Part shown: positions 8,279-15,231 of the stretch, piece after piece | Position numbering within the stretch: the stretch's first letter is position 1 | Layout: the number at the start of each line of letters is the position of its first letter | Source of the DNA: Candidatus Falkowiibacteriota bacterium | Lineage (GTDB): Bacteria; Patescibacteriota; Patescibacteriia; Patescibacteriales; UBA12465 | Direction of reading: 5' to 3' | DNA length: 19,579 nt | NCBI GenBank assembly: GCA_903857815.1 | Contig: CAIOGK010000091.1 | Location: 1 to 19,579, forward strand | Translations under genes and position numbers: made by a program | Notes under the pieces: model-generated | The model's input: the letters and a program-made list of their open reading frames with translations, nothing else | Told to the model about the DNA's origin: nothing | Databases searched by the model: none

Positions 8279-8362
8279 GCCGCGGTGGTGGAACTGGTAG
8301 ACACGCACGACTCAAACTCGTGTGAGGGCGACTTCATGAGGGTTCGAGTCCCTCTCGCGGCA
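8279..8362 (+). tRNA. tRNA-Leu, anticodon CAA (reads UUG)
   Basis: The acceptor strands gccgcgg (8279-8285) and tcgcggc (8355-8361) pair with one G-U, and A8362 is the discriminator. The anticodon stem cacga/tcgtg closes a ctcaaac loop, so CAA lies at 8313-8315. The long variable arm and the T arm (gaggg, ttcgagt, ccctc) fit a class II leucine tRNA of 84 bases. There is no intron, and the 3' CCA is not encoded (the bases after A8362 are cat). It has its own promoter and terminator. Confidence 0.95.
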
Positions 8363-8365
8363 CAT

Positions 8366-8389
8366 AAAAAGACCCAAATGGGTCTTTTT
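8366..8389 (+). terminator. tRNA-Leu terminator
   Basis: aaaaagaccc (8366-8375) and gggtcttttt (8380-8389) form a 10-bp stem with a 4-base loop, ending in a T-tract four bases after the tRNA. The stem is symmetric and could also act on the minus strand. Confidence 0.9.
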
Positions 8390-8391
8390 AT

Positions 8392-8420
8392 TTGACTTTT
8401 TAAACAAAAGATAGTAATTT
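8392..8420 (+). promoter_or_regulatory. Probable promoter of the 8486 gene
   Basis: TTGACT (8392-8397), a 17-base spacer and TAATTT (8415-8420) start right after the tRNA terminator. Predicted transcription starts near 8427, giving a leader of about 59 bases that contains a small agtcc/ggact inverted repeat. Confidence 0.5.
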
Positions 8421-8485
8421 ATATTAAAGTCCAAAACCGAACGGGACTATAAAAATAGGAGTAGGAAATAAAAAGTAAATTAACA

Positions 8486-9496
8486 ATGAAAAAACTATTA
8501 AAAGAACTTGGATCAATTCAGGACGCCTGCTTAGGCAGGAGTAAAAATGCCACCGGTAATAACGTGATGATAAGATCGGTTAACGACGATGCTAGCCACC
8601 AGGAATGGCGGCTCATTCATAAAAATATTGTCGGACACACGAAAGACTGGAAAAGATTTCGAAGTGACCCCAATAAAGTAGTATTAGAAAAGAACTTTCT
8701 ATTCAACTCGCTAACGGCGATGCCGAACTTTTTCCTCTTCCGCCCGAGGGATGACGGTAACTCTATTTTTATCAAGCCGAAAGAAGATTTTTTAGCTTCA
8801 AAACCAAAAAAGCCTCGCGGATTGACTTTCATCTTCTATATTGTCTTTATATTACTGGGTCTCGCGGTTGTAAAAAAAGGTAATAATATAGCAGGACCAA
8901 TAATTTTTGCAAGTATTTTTTTTGTATTACTTTTGATAGTAAAGAACAGCTTTAAGAAAAACTACGAAAAGCGTCGCCAAGCCTGGTTGCAATCTTTCCA
9001 AGATTGCCCCGAAGCATTTTTTTCTAATGCTATTGCCTCCAAGCGTGAGCTCAGCGGATTTTGTTCTGGATTCATTGAGACTATTTTAAAGTTAAAGATA
9101 GATAGGTACTCTCACTGCTTTTATGAATATAAGAAAATCATTGATAAAACTTTTCATGTCGCAGCTCAAATGAAAGGCCAAATTGCCTGGCTTTGGTGTT
9201 TTGAGAAATCAATCAAACAAAGATATTCGTTTACTATATATTCGTTTGCTATCAAAAATATTACACCCACTATTTCGGAAAATACACTCATAGAGCTATC
9301 CTTAGATATTCGAGGCAGCAATATTGTACCCGCAATTGAAACTGAATACTCGTTTATCTTCTGCTTAGATGATTTCACTGACAAAATGGACGAAGATGTT
9401 AATAAAGAAGTTCTGGCGTCAATAAAAGACAGGGCCATAAGTCCTGATGGAAACATCGGAAAAGATGATCTATTTAGAGCATATAGATTCGCCTAA
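8486..9496 (+). CDS. Unrecognised membrane protein with two adjacent helices
   Basis: I do not recognise the family. The 336-residue protein has a hydrophilic N-terminal part (1-108), two hydrophobic helices (about 112-129 and 136-153) separated by a six-residue loop, and a C-terminal part of about 180 residues rich in aromatics and Cys. Both soluble parts therefore probably face the same side, likely the cytoplasm given the KNSFKKNYEKRR stretch after helix 2. The frame opens at a TAG about 20 bases upstream, so the ATG at 8486 is the first usable start. An AGGAG lies too far away (8457-8461) to serve it. Sampled lines of its first half are 47-53% GC against 33-38% in neighbours, a possible sign of transfer. 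It has its own promoter and terminator and does not belong to the flanking operons. Confidence 0.75.
   Translation: MKKLLKELGSIQDACLGRSKNATGNNVMIRSVNDDASHQEWRLIHKNIVGHTKDWKRFRSDPNKVVLEKNFLFNSLTAMPNFFLFRPRDDGNSIFIKPKEDFLASKPKKPRGLTFIFYIVFILLGLAVVKKGNNIAGPIIFASIFFVLLLIVKNSFKKNYEKRRQAWLQSFQDCPEAFFSNAIASKRELSGFCSGFIETILKLKIDRYSHCFYEYKKIIDKTFHVAAQMKGQIAWLWCFEKSIKQRYSFTIYSFAIKNITPTISENTLIELSLDIRGSNIVPAIETEYSFIFCLDDFTDKMDEDVNKEVLASIKDRAISPDGNIGKDDLFRAYRFA
8526..8539. repeat. Small perfect palindrome inside the 8486 gene
   Basis: cctgc-ttag-gcagg forms a 5-bp GC-rich stem with a 4-base loop about 40 bases after the ATG, encoding part of ACLGR. It could be a dispersed palindromic unit or a hairpin in the early mRNA. 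Only one copy was seen in the window. Confidence 0.35.
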
Positions 9497-9504
9497 ATAT
9501 CATA

Positions 9505-9535
9505 AAAAGAGTCGCTAAAATAAGGCGACTCTTTT
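9505..9535. terminator. Bidirectional terminator between convergent genes
   Basis: aaaagagtcgc (9505-9515) and gcgactctttt (9525-9535) form an 11-bp stem with a 9-base loop. It lies just after the plus-strand gene and 29 bases past the minus-strand stop at 9564, and can serve both. Confidence 0.9.
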
Positions 9536-9563
9536 CATTTTATAAACACAACCATTTTAACGA

Positions 9564-9917
9564 CTACGCTTTTTTAAATCTAACAGTAAAAATCGGCTCA
9601 TACTCAACTTTATTTTCATCAACTAATCGTATTAAATCTCCACTTACAAATTGAGTTAATGCTAAATCACTGAGCAGTTGGTTATCGCCGGCAATATTTA
9701 ACTTTATTCCTTCAAGCTTATCAAACTCTTCTTTAAAATCTGCTTTAACCGAAGCTTCAATTTGTTTCTTTTTTATTTTCAAATCATCAAGTTCCTGAAC
9801 TACCTTCTGATAATCACCACTATTGGTAAGCGCATCGCGAAACATAGCCTTAAGTTCACGTTGTTCTTTTTTCTTATCTTGAATACGTTTAAAAACTACC
9901 GGTAATTCTTGAGCCAT
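9564..9917 (-). CDS. Small coiled-coil protein of unknown function
   Basis: The 117-residue protein has no family that I recognise. Residues about 9-75 are charged and helical with heptad character (RIQDKKKEQRELKAMF, ELDDLKIKKKQIEAS), interrupted by a short TNSGDYQ turn. This looks like a two-helix hairpin. The last 40 residues look more strand-like. There is no signal peptide or membrane helix, so it is probably cytosolic. It is the last gene of the minus-strand run and lies 40 bases after mnmA. An extended -10 promoter that overlaps the mnmA stop codon could express it separately. A structural or complex-assembly role is possible but unsupported. Confidence 0.7.
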   Translation of the reverse strand: MAQELPVVFKRIQDKKKEQRELKAMFRDALTNSGDYQKVVQELDDLKIKKKQIEASVKADFKEEFDKLEGIKLNIAGDNQLLSDLALTQFVSGDLIRLVDENKVEYEPIFTVRFKKA

Positions 9918-9951
9918 AATTATTAAGAGTTAAATTTTAATTATGGAAAGA

Positions 9952-9960
9952 ATTATATCA
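9952..9960 (-). promoter_or_regulatory. Extended -10 promoter overlapping the mnmA stop
   Basis: On the minus strand TGATATAAT combines a TGN extension with a perfect TATAAT (9952-9957). The -35 position (TGGGCG) is poor, as usual for extended -10 promoters. The TGA is also the mnmA stop codon. Predicted start near 9945. Confidence 0.5.
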
Positions 9961-11049
9961 CTTTATTATCCCGCCGCCCAGCACCCTTTCTTTATCGTAA
10001 AAAACAACACTCTGGCCGGCCGTAATTGCTCTTTGAGGCTTATTAAATTTAACTAGATATTCACGTTCATTTTTAACCGAAACTAAACATTTAACCGCTT
10101 TATGACCATAACGAATTACCGCTTCACACTTTAAAGATTTTTTTGGAGCGCTACCGCTTAACCAATTAACTTTTTTAGCAACTAAATTATCCTTATACAA
10201 AACTTCGCCGTTCCACTCCTTAACAACATATAAAATATTATTTTTATAATCCAATCGTGCTGCATAATACGGTCCAGTCCCGCCAATTTCTATGCCTCGT
10301 CTTTGGCCAATAGTATAAAGGGGTAAACCTTGATGAATGCCAATTTCCTTTTTAGTTTCTAATAATTTAATTGGCCCAGGAGTTAGTGTTAAATATTTTT
10401 TTAAAAAATTATTATGCGGCCCACTTAAAAAACAAATATCCTGACTTTCAGCTTTCGACTCAACTTGAAGTTTAAATTTAGCAGCTAATTTTCTTACTTG
10501 CGGCTTTACATATCCACCAAGCGGAAACAATAAATGAGATAATTCTTCTTGAGAAAAAGTATACAAAAAATAAGATTGGTCTTTTAATTTATCTTTTGCT
10601 TTCGCCAATTGATAACTGCGTCCCACTTTTTTAATTTTTAAATAATGACCAGTTGCGACATAATCATACCCAAGACGAAGAGCATATTTAATTAAACGTC
10701 CAATTTTAATTTGTTTATTACAAACTACACAAGGGTTTGGCGTTCTACCAGCAGCATATTCACTTAAAAAATTATCGACCACTGCCTTTTTAAAGGGTGC
10801 GGAAAAATCAAACGTATAAAGCGGAATGCCAACTTTAGCCGCTACTTTTTTAGCATCCATCATTGATTCTAGAGAACAACAACGATTTTCTGATTTATTA
10901 TCCGCCGAATCGTCTTTCCAAAAATGCAAAAAAATTCCCGCGACTTCATAACCCTGATTTTTTAAAAGTTGTGCAGCAACCGAAGAATCAACGCCGCCCG
11001 ACATAGCCACCAACACTTTTGGTCGTTTTTTATTATTTATTTTTTTCAT
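9958..11049 (-). CDS. mnmA: tRNA-uridine 2-sulfurtransferase MnmA
   Basis: MnmA adenylates and thiolates U34 in the anticodon of Lys, Glu and Gln tRNAs, taking sulfur from a persulfide relay. The 363-residue protein has the expected length. The PP-loop SGGVDSS lies at 17-23. TPNPCVVCNKQIKIG carries the catalytic C110, and SQDICFL carries the partner cysteine C206. GQRRGI in the central domain is also typical. A beta-barrel C-terminal domain completes the protein. The start overlaps the end of the upstream glycosyltransferase gene by 17 bases, and no internal Met before SGG offers an alternative, so translational coupling is likely. The stop is TGA, which supports the standard genetic code here. 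Confidence 0.96.
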   Translation of the reverse strand: MKKINNKKRPKVLVAMSGGVDSSVAAQLLKNQGYEVAGIFLHFWKDDSADNKSENRCCSLESMMDAKKVAAKVGIPLYTFDFSAPFKKAVVDNFLSEYAAGRTPNPCVVCNKQIKIGRLIKYALRLGYDYVATGHYLKIKKVGRSYQLAKAKDKLKDQSYFLYTFSQEELSHLLFPLGGYVKPQVRKLAAKFKLQVESKAESQDICFLSGPHNNFLKKYLTLTPGPIKLLETKKEIGIHQGLPLYTIGQRRGIEIGGTGPYYAARLDYKNNILYVVKEWNGEVLYKDNLVAKKVNWLSGSAPKKSLKCEAVIRYGHKAVKCLVSVKNEREYLVKFNKPQRAITAGQSVVFYDKERVLGGGIIK

Positions 11050-12187
11050 TTAAATCTTTAAATAATTTTAAATATTCCTGCGCTGTTTTTTCCCAAGTAA
11101 AAGCACTAGCCTTTTCCTTGCCAGCCTGAATTAATTTATTACGTAAATTATCATTAGTTAATATAAGCTTCATCGCTTCAGCTATTTCTTCAAACTTAAA
11201 AGGATTAACGAGTAAAGCGGCGCCTCCTAAAACTTCTGGTAGGCTAGAAACATTTGAAGAAACAACTGGAACACATAAATTCATTGCCTCTAACGGGGGA
11301 AAACCAAACCCTTCATAAAAAGACGGATAAACAAACAAGGCAGCCCCGGAATATAAACATTTTTTTTCACCAGCATCTACATATCCTAAAAATTTTATAT
11401 CATCTTTATACTTAGATTTTACCCAAGCAGAAAATATTTTTTTGTATTTCCAGCCTTTAGCACCCGCTAGAACTAATTGAACATTTATATTAGGATTTTT
11501 TTCTCTTAATTCTTCGTAGGCCTTAATTAGGCCGCTAATATTTTTTCGAGGTTCAATATTACCAACGGAAAGTATATAGCCTGATTTTAGGCCTTTTTTT
11601 GCCAACAAATTATTTACTTGATTAGAATCAACAGTTAAAGGATCGTAATTATTCCCCGAATAAATCACCTTAATTTTTTCAGCCGGTATTTTAGCTAATT
11701 CAATTAAATCATGCAGTGTATTTTCCGAAACTGCAACAATAACATCAGCTCGATTTAATAATTTCTTAACATTCAAAGCTTTGTGCCAAATATTCTTACG
11801 TTTACTAAAAAACTCCGGGTAACGCAAAAATGATAAATCATGTACCGTAACTATTAATTTAGTATTTTTATTAACATTCAAAAAATTAAAATGGGGTGCA
11901 AAAAAAATATCTGCCCCACCTATAATTTCATCAATTTTAGGGCGTGAACAAATTTTTTGTAAAAAATAGTTAAAAAGTTTATTTGGATAACTAGTAACAA
12001 CTACGCTGCTATTATTTTGATTCCAACGTTCTAAACGTTCTTGACGACCACTAGAAGAATTATAAAATAATTTATATTGATTATCTTTATCCTGTTTTAA
12101 AATTTCAGATAATAAATTAGCGGTATATTCTGATATGCCGCTATAATTCTTATCCATTAGAACTCTAATATCTACCCCGATTTTCAT
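11033..12187 (-). CDS. GT4-family glycosyltransferase
   Basis: This is a retaining GT-B enzyme that should add a sugar, probably mannose or a similar hexose, from a nucleotide-sugar to a lipid-linked glycan at the inner membrane face. In 384 residues, GVDIRVLMDKNYSGISEYT opens the N-terminal Rossmann domain and TVHDLSFLRYPEFF (114-127) is a conserved acceptor-side block. SVGNIEPRKN (207-216) starts the donor domain, and EGFGFPPLE (292-300) is the E-x7-E motif binding the nucleotide-sugar. It has no membrane helix. It follows the other glycosyltransferase by 24 bases and overlaps mnmA by 17. Sugar and linkage specificity cannot be read from the sequence. Confidence 0.9.
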   Translation of the reverse strand: MKIGVDIRVLMDKNYSGISEYTANLLSEILKQDKDNQYKLFYNSSSGRQERLERWNQNNSSVVVTSYPNKLFNYFLQKICSRPKIDEIIGGADIFFAPHFNFLNVNKNTKLIVTVHDLSFLRYPEFFSKRKNIWHKALNVKKLLNRADVIVAVSENTLHDLIELAKIPAEKIKVIYSGNNYDPLTVDSNQVNNLLAKKGLKSGYILSVGNIEPRKNISGLIKAYEELREKNPNINVQLVLAGAKGWKYKKIFSAWVKSKYKDDIKFLGYVDAGEKKCLYSGAALFVYPSFYEGFGFPPLEAMNLCVPVVSSNVSSLPEVLGGAALLVNPFKFEEIAEAMKLILTNDNLRNKLIQAGKEKASAFTWEKTAQEYLKLFKDLNEKNK

Positions 12188-12211
12188 ATTTTATATTAAT
12201 CGCTATTCATT

Positions 12212-13321
12212 CTACTTATGCTTCGCGATGAAATCTTTAATTTGATTTTGAAAATTAATAACAGAAAATTTTTCTGCCCAGGCTCTTATTTCTGTTGAAT
12301 TAAAATCATGAGAATTGAATTTTTTAATAACCGCTACAATTGCCTCTGCGGTCTGCTCCTTAAAGAATAATCCTGTTTTCCCCTCTATTACCGTTTCAGT
12401 CGCTCCACCCTTCTGATAGGCGATTACAGGCCGACCAGCCGCCATAGATTCAACTACCGTAATACCGAAATCTTCTTCTTGGGGATTAATAAAAGCTTGG
12501 GCATTAGAAAACAAAACTGCCTTTTCCTCCTCGCTTACTCTACCTAAAAATTCAATATTAGATGACTCGCCAACTAAACTCTTTAATCTTTCCAAATCAA
12601 CTCCATCACCAAAAATTTTTAACTTATATTCAGCCCCTAAATTTTTAAAAGCGGCGATTACAATATCAACTCTCTTATAAGGCGCTAAACGACAACCAAT
12701 CAAAAAATACTTATCTTCTGGTTTTTGATTACCTAAATCAAGAACTTGGAATTTATCAGTCTCTACCGGCGGATAAATTACTTCTGATTCACGGCGATAA
12801 TATTTAGCGATACGCTTTTGAACAGTTTTAGAATTAGCAATAAATAAATCAACTCGATCAGCGGCTGCTCTATCCCACATTCTAATTCGATTTAAAACAA
12901 GTGAAATTATTTTCTTAAAATATTTATTATATTTAAGTTCATTTATATATTGATGGGTATCACTCCAAAGATATCTGGTCGGAGTATGGCAATAACAAAT
13001 ATGCAAAGTATCAGGCGAAGTTATGACCCCCTTAGCAAATGAGCTAGTATCGGAAATAACCAAATCATAGCCGCGTAAATCGAAAAACTCGACGGCAATC
13101 GGCATAAAAAATAAATACCATTGATAATGTTTTATCCCGCCAGGAAGTTTCTGAATAATGGAAGTTTCTATATGGCGACCTTTAAAATATTTATCAACCT
13201 GTTTTTTTTCATAAAGCAGAGTGTAAATTGGAGCCTCCGGAAACATATCTGCCAACACTTTCAAAACTTTTTCGGCGCCGCCATCTTGAGCAAGATGGTC
13301 ATGTATTAAAGCTACTTTCAT
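12212..13321 (-). CDS. GT4-family glycosyltransferase, mannosyltransferase-like
   Basis: This 369-residue GT-B enzyme should act just after the initiating transferase encoded immediately upstream (3-base gap, so surely co-transcribed). The N-terminal domain shows ALIHDHLAQDGGAEKVL (4-20), and CYCHTPTRYLW (109-119) is a block common in the mannosyltransferase branch of GT4. The donor domain has GCRLAPYKRVD (209-219) and the E-x7-E motif EDFGITVVE (283-291). The GGA turn after the active-site strand (AAFINPQEEDFG region) also fits. There is no membrane helix, so it is a peripheral enzyme at the inner membrane. The exact donor is unknown. Confidence 0.9.
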   Translation of the reverse strand: MKVALIHDHLAQDGGAEKVLKVLADMFPEAPIYTLLYEKKQVDKYFKGRHIETSIIQKLPGGIKHYQWYLFFMPIAVEFFDLRGYDLVISDTSSFAKGVITSPDTLHICYCHTPTRYLWSDTHQYINELKYNKYFKKIISLVLNRIRMWDRAAADRVDLFIANSKTVQKRIAKYYRRESEVIYPPVETDKFQVLDLGNQKPEDKYFLIGCRLAPYKRVDIVIAAFKNLGAEYKLKIFGDGVDLERLKSLVGESSNIEFLGRVSEEEKAVLFSNAQAFINPQEEDFGITVVESMAAGRPVIAYQKGGATETVIEGKTGLFFKEQTAEAIVAVIKKFNSHDFNSTEIRAWAEKFSVINFQNQIKDFIAKHK

Positions 13322-13324
13322 ATA

Positions 13325-14740
13325 TTATTCAGTTTCTCGATGTTTAAAAACTGCCAAAGGAGTTTTAAATAAAATAGAAATATCTAATAATAAAGACCAA
13401 TTTTCAATATAATAGATATCTAATTTAGCCTCTTCTTCAAATAACAAATCACTGCGTCCAGAAACTTGAGCTAAACCAGTTATCCCCGGTTTAATAGTTA
13501 AAGTTTTACGATGATAATTTTCATACTTAGCGACTTCTTCTGGTAAATGCGGACGAGGGCCGACCAAGCTCATACGACCAATAAAAACTAAAAATAATTC
13601 CGGAAGCTCATCAATTGAATATCGTCTAATAAATTTACCAATACGAGTTACTCTAGGGTCATCCTTAATTTTAACCATCGGACCATCAGTCCGGACATTG
13701 CGATCAGCTAGCTCTTTATATCTCATGCTATCAGAATTCGGAATCATTGAACGAAACTTAAAATATTTAAAAGGTTTTCCGCCCTGACCAACACGATATA
13801 AATAAGAGCCATCATCACGACGAGAAAAGAAAATTGGACCACGAGAATCAATCCTAATAATTAAAGCTGCTAATCCAATAACCGGAGAAAAGATGATAAT
13901 CAAAAGGCCGGAGATCATTACATCAAAAAATCTTTTAAAAACTTTTCCCCAACCATCTAAAGTAGTACGTTTAACTTCAACAATTGGAATACCAATAATT
14001 TCCGCGACTTCAGTTCTTAAAACTTTTACCTCTAGCAAATCGGCAACGTAACGATAGGTTATATGATTATCATTAGCAAAATCATAAAGCCTTAAATTTT
14101 CAGCCTTACTCATGTTGGGGTCGCTTTGAATTATTTCGTCAACTTCCCTTTCCTTAATAAATTCTAGAACCTCTTGCGCAGTTTCTAAGGAAAAATCTCT
14201 AACCCGCTTAGCAACCTCGTAACCGGCATTTTTATTACTAGAAAATTCGGCCAATAAATTATCGGCTGTTTTTGAATTACCAACTAAAATAACTTTATTT
14301 ACTCCAATACCATAATAGAATAATCGTCTTTGTAGCCAACGAATAAATATATGAGCGAAACTAACATAAATTATAGTAAACAAAAATCCGGCTAAAACAA
14401 TAAAACGAGAATCAAATAATTCTCTTTGAAAAAATATCAAAATTGCTACTATGGCTAACCCCGTAGAACAAGCTAAAAAAACTCGTTTCAATTCTTGGGC
14501 TAGTTTTCTAGCACTTTTTATTTGATAAAGACCAGATAAGGCAAAAATAACCAACCACAAAACAGCGATCAGAATTAATGACTTAATATAATCAGAAAAA
14601 GGTAGATTAAAGATAACCGGCCTCAAACTAATAGTCCAATCGGAAAAACGAAGATAATATGCTGAGATACCAGCTAAAATTATCATCGCAAAATCAACTG
14701 GAATAAACAGTGTCGAAAAAAATAATTCAGTTTTTTTCAT
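13325..14740 (-). CDS. Polyprenyl-phosphate sugar-1-phosphate transferase (WcaJ/WbaP type)
   Basis: It should start glycan assembly by moving a sugar-1-phosphate onto undecaprenyl phosphate. Of 471 residues, about four N-terminal helices (12-30, 51-70, 88-105, 112-132) precede a Rossmann-like CoA-binding-type domain (about 147-255). The catalytic domain follows: a re-entrant hydrophobic helix (272-296), GKPFKYFKFRSM (321-332), the catalytic dyad D377-E378 in IDELPEL, and SLVGPRPHLPEE (391-402). About seven extra residues lie between GPIFF and GKPF compared with the usual spacing. The ATG is 24 bases after the 3' end of RNase P RNA, with no terminator between. It heads a unit with two glycosyltransferases, and no flippase or polymerase is in view. 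Confidence 0.93.
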   Translation of the reverse strand: MKKTELFFSTLFIPVDFAMIILAGISAYYLRFSDWTISLRPVIFNLPFSDYIKSLILIAVLWLVIFALSGLYQIKSARKLAQELKRVFLACSTGLAIVAILIFFQRELFDSRFIVLAGFLFTIIYVSFAHIFIRWLQRRLFYYGIGVNKVILVGNSKTADNLLAEFSSNKNAGYEVAKRVRDFSLETAQEVLEFIKEREVDEIIQSDPNMSKAENLRLYDFANDNHITYRYVADLLEVKVLRTEVAEIIGIPIVEVKRTTLDGWGKVFKRFFDVMISGLLIIIFSPVIGLAALIIRIDSRGPIFFSRRDDGSYLYRVGQGGKPFKYFKFRSMIPNSDSMRYKELADRNVRTDGPMVKIKDDPRVTRIGKFIRRYSIDELPELFLVFIGRMSLVGPRPHLPEEVAKYENYHRKTLTIKPGITGLAQVSGRSDLLFEEEAKLDIYYIENWSLLLDISILFKTPLAVFKHRETE

Positions 14741-14763
14741 ATATAAATTTATTGTAAACCTTT

Positions 14764-15182
14764 GTTATCAAGGCAGCTATAAGCCGGATTCTGTTCTAAG
14801 CGATCATTTATCTAGGCTCGTTATTACTAACGAGCTCATGCGAGCCACTTGTCTTTTCTATCTTATTCGAAGAATAAAATAAGAAAGTTTGCTCTTGCTT
14901 CTAGTAGGGTTTACCACGCAATCTCCGTCACCGGAGAGCGAAACCAGTAGCCCCTTGCGAGACACCTAGCTCCTTTTCACCTTTTTTCCTGTCATAAAAA
15001 TCCAGGATTAGTATAGTCTCTGTGGCACTTTCCCTTGACCGCACGACTTTAACCGTAACGGCCCGGTGGGCATTACCCACTACCATTAAACCTCGAAAAA
15101 TCGAGGTTTTAGCGAAGTCCGGACTTTCCTCCCCTTTTAAGCCTAAACTTAAAAAGAGTAATCGCCCGCTCACCCTGATAAC
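14764..15182 (-). ncRNA. rnpB: RNase P RNA, bacterial type A
   Basis: The catalytic RNA that matures tRNA 5' ends, about 419 bases. On the minus strand the 5' universal block GAGGAAAGTCCGGACT and the 3' block ACAGAATCCGGCTTAT form P4 and the core. GTTATCA (15176-15182) pairs with TGATAAC (14764-14770) as P1, and GCGAT pairs with ATCGC as P2. ACAGAGA, GGTGAAAAGG and GGTAAACCC mark the other conserved regions. TCCTG/CAGGA gives P12 and CTCCG-gtga-CGGAG gives P14. The loop between the P15 strands seems to lack the canonical GGU. A promoter fits the 5' end exactly. A reading frame at 14928-15173 is only a shadow of this RNA. Confidence 0.96.
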
Positions 15183-15188
15183 CCCTAA

Positions 15189-15217
15189 ATATTACAATAA
15201 AAGCCTAAAAAAGGCAA
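15189..15217 (-). promoter_or_regulatory. rnpB promoter
   Basis: On the minus strand TTGCCT (15212-15217), a 17-base spacer and TAATAT (15189-15194) predict a start at about 15182, exactly the first base of the P1 helix of RNase P RNA. Confidence 0.8.
15196..15215 (-). terminator. Weak terminator-like hairpin after the secreted-protein gene
   Basis: On the minus strand GCCT (15212-15215) and AGGC (15203-15206) with a 5-base loop precede TTTTATT. The stem is only 4 bp and overlaps the rnpB promoter, so termination, if any, is probably partial. Confidence 0.3.
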
Positions 15218-15231
15218 TAGTTAGCCAATAA

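Noticed and set aside
6391..8485. parS site near parAB
   Set aside because: No match to the usual 16-base parS palindrome was found by eye; the TGACAATTA pair is not a parS-like palindrome.
8617..9456. Minus-strand frames at 8617-8832 and 9166-9456
   Set aside because: They are antisense to the 8486 gene, with no upstream signals; the plus-strand frame is longer and spans both.
8279..9535. Integrated element at the tRNA-Leu gene
   Set aside because: No integrase gene and no second copy of the tRNA 3' end were seen downstream; the gene behind the tRNA has its own promoter and terminator.
14928..15231. Reading frames at 14928-15173 (minus) and 15022-15231 (plus) as small proteins
   Set aside because: Both lie on the RNase P RNA gene, whose universal conserved blocks and P1 pairing explain the sequence.
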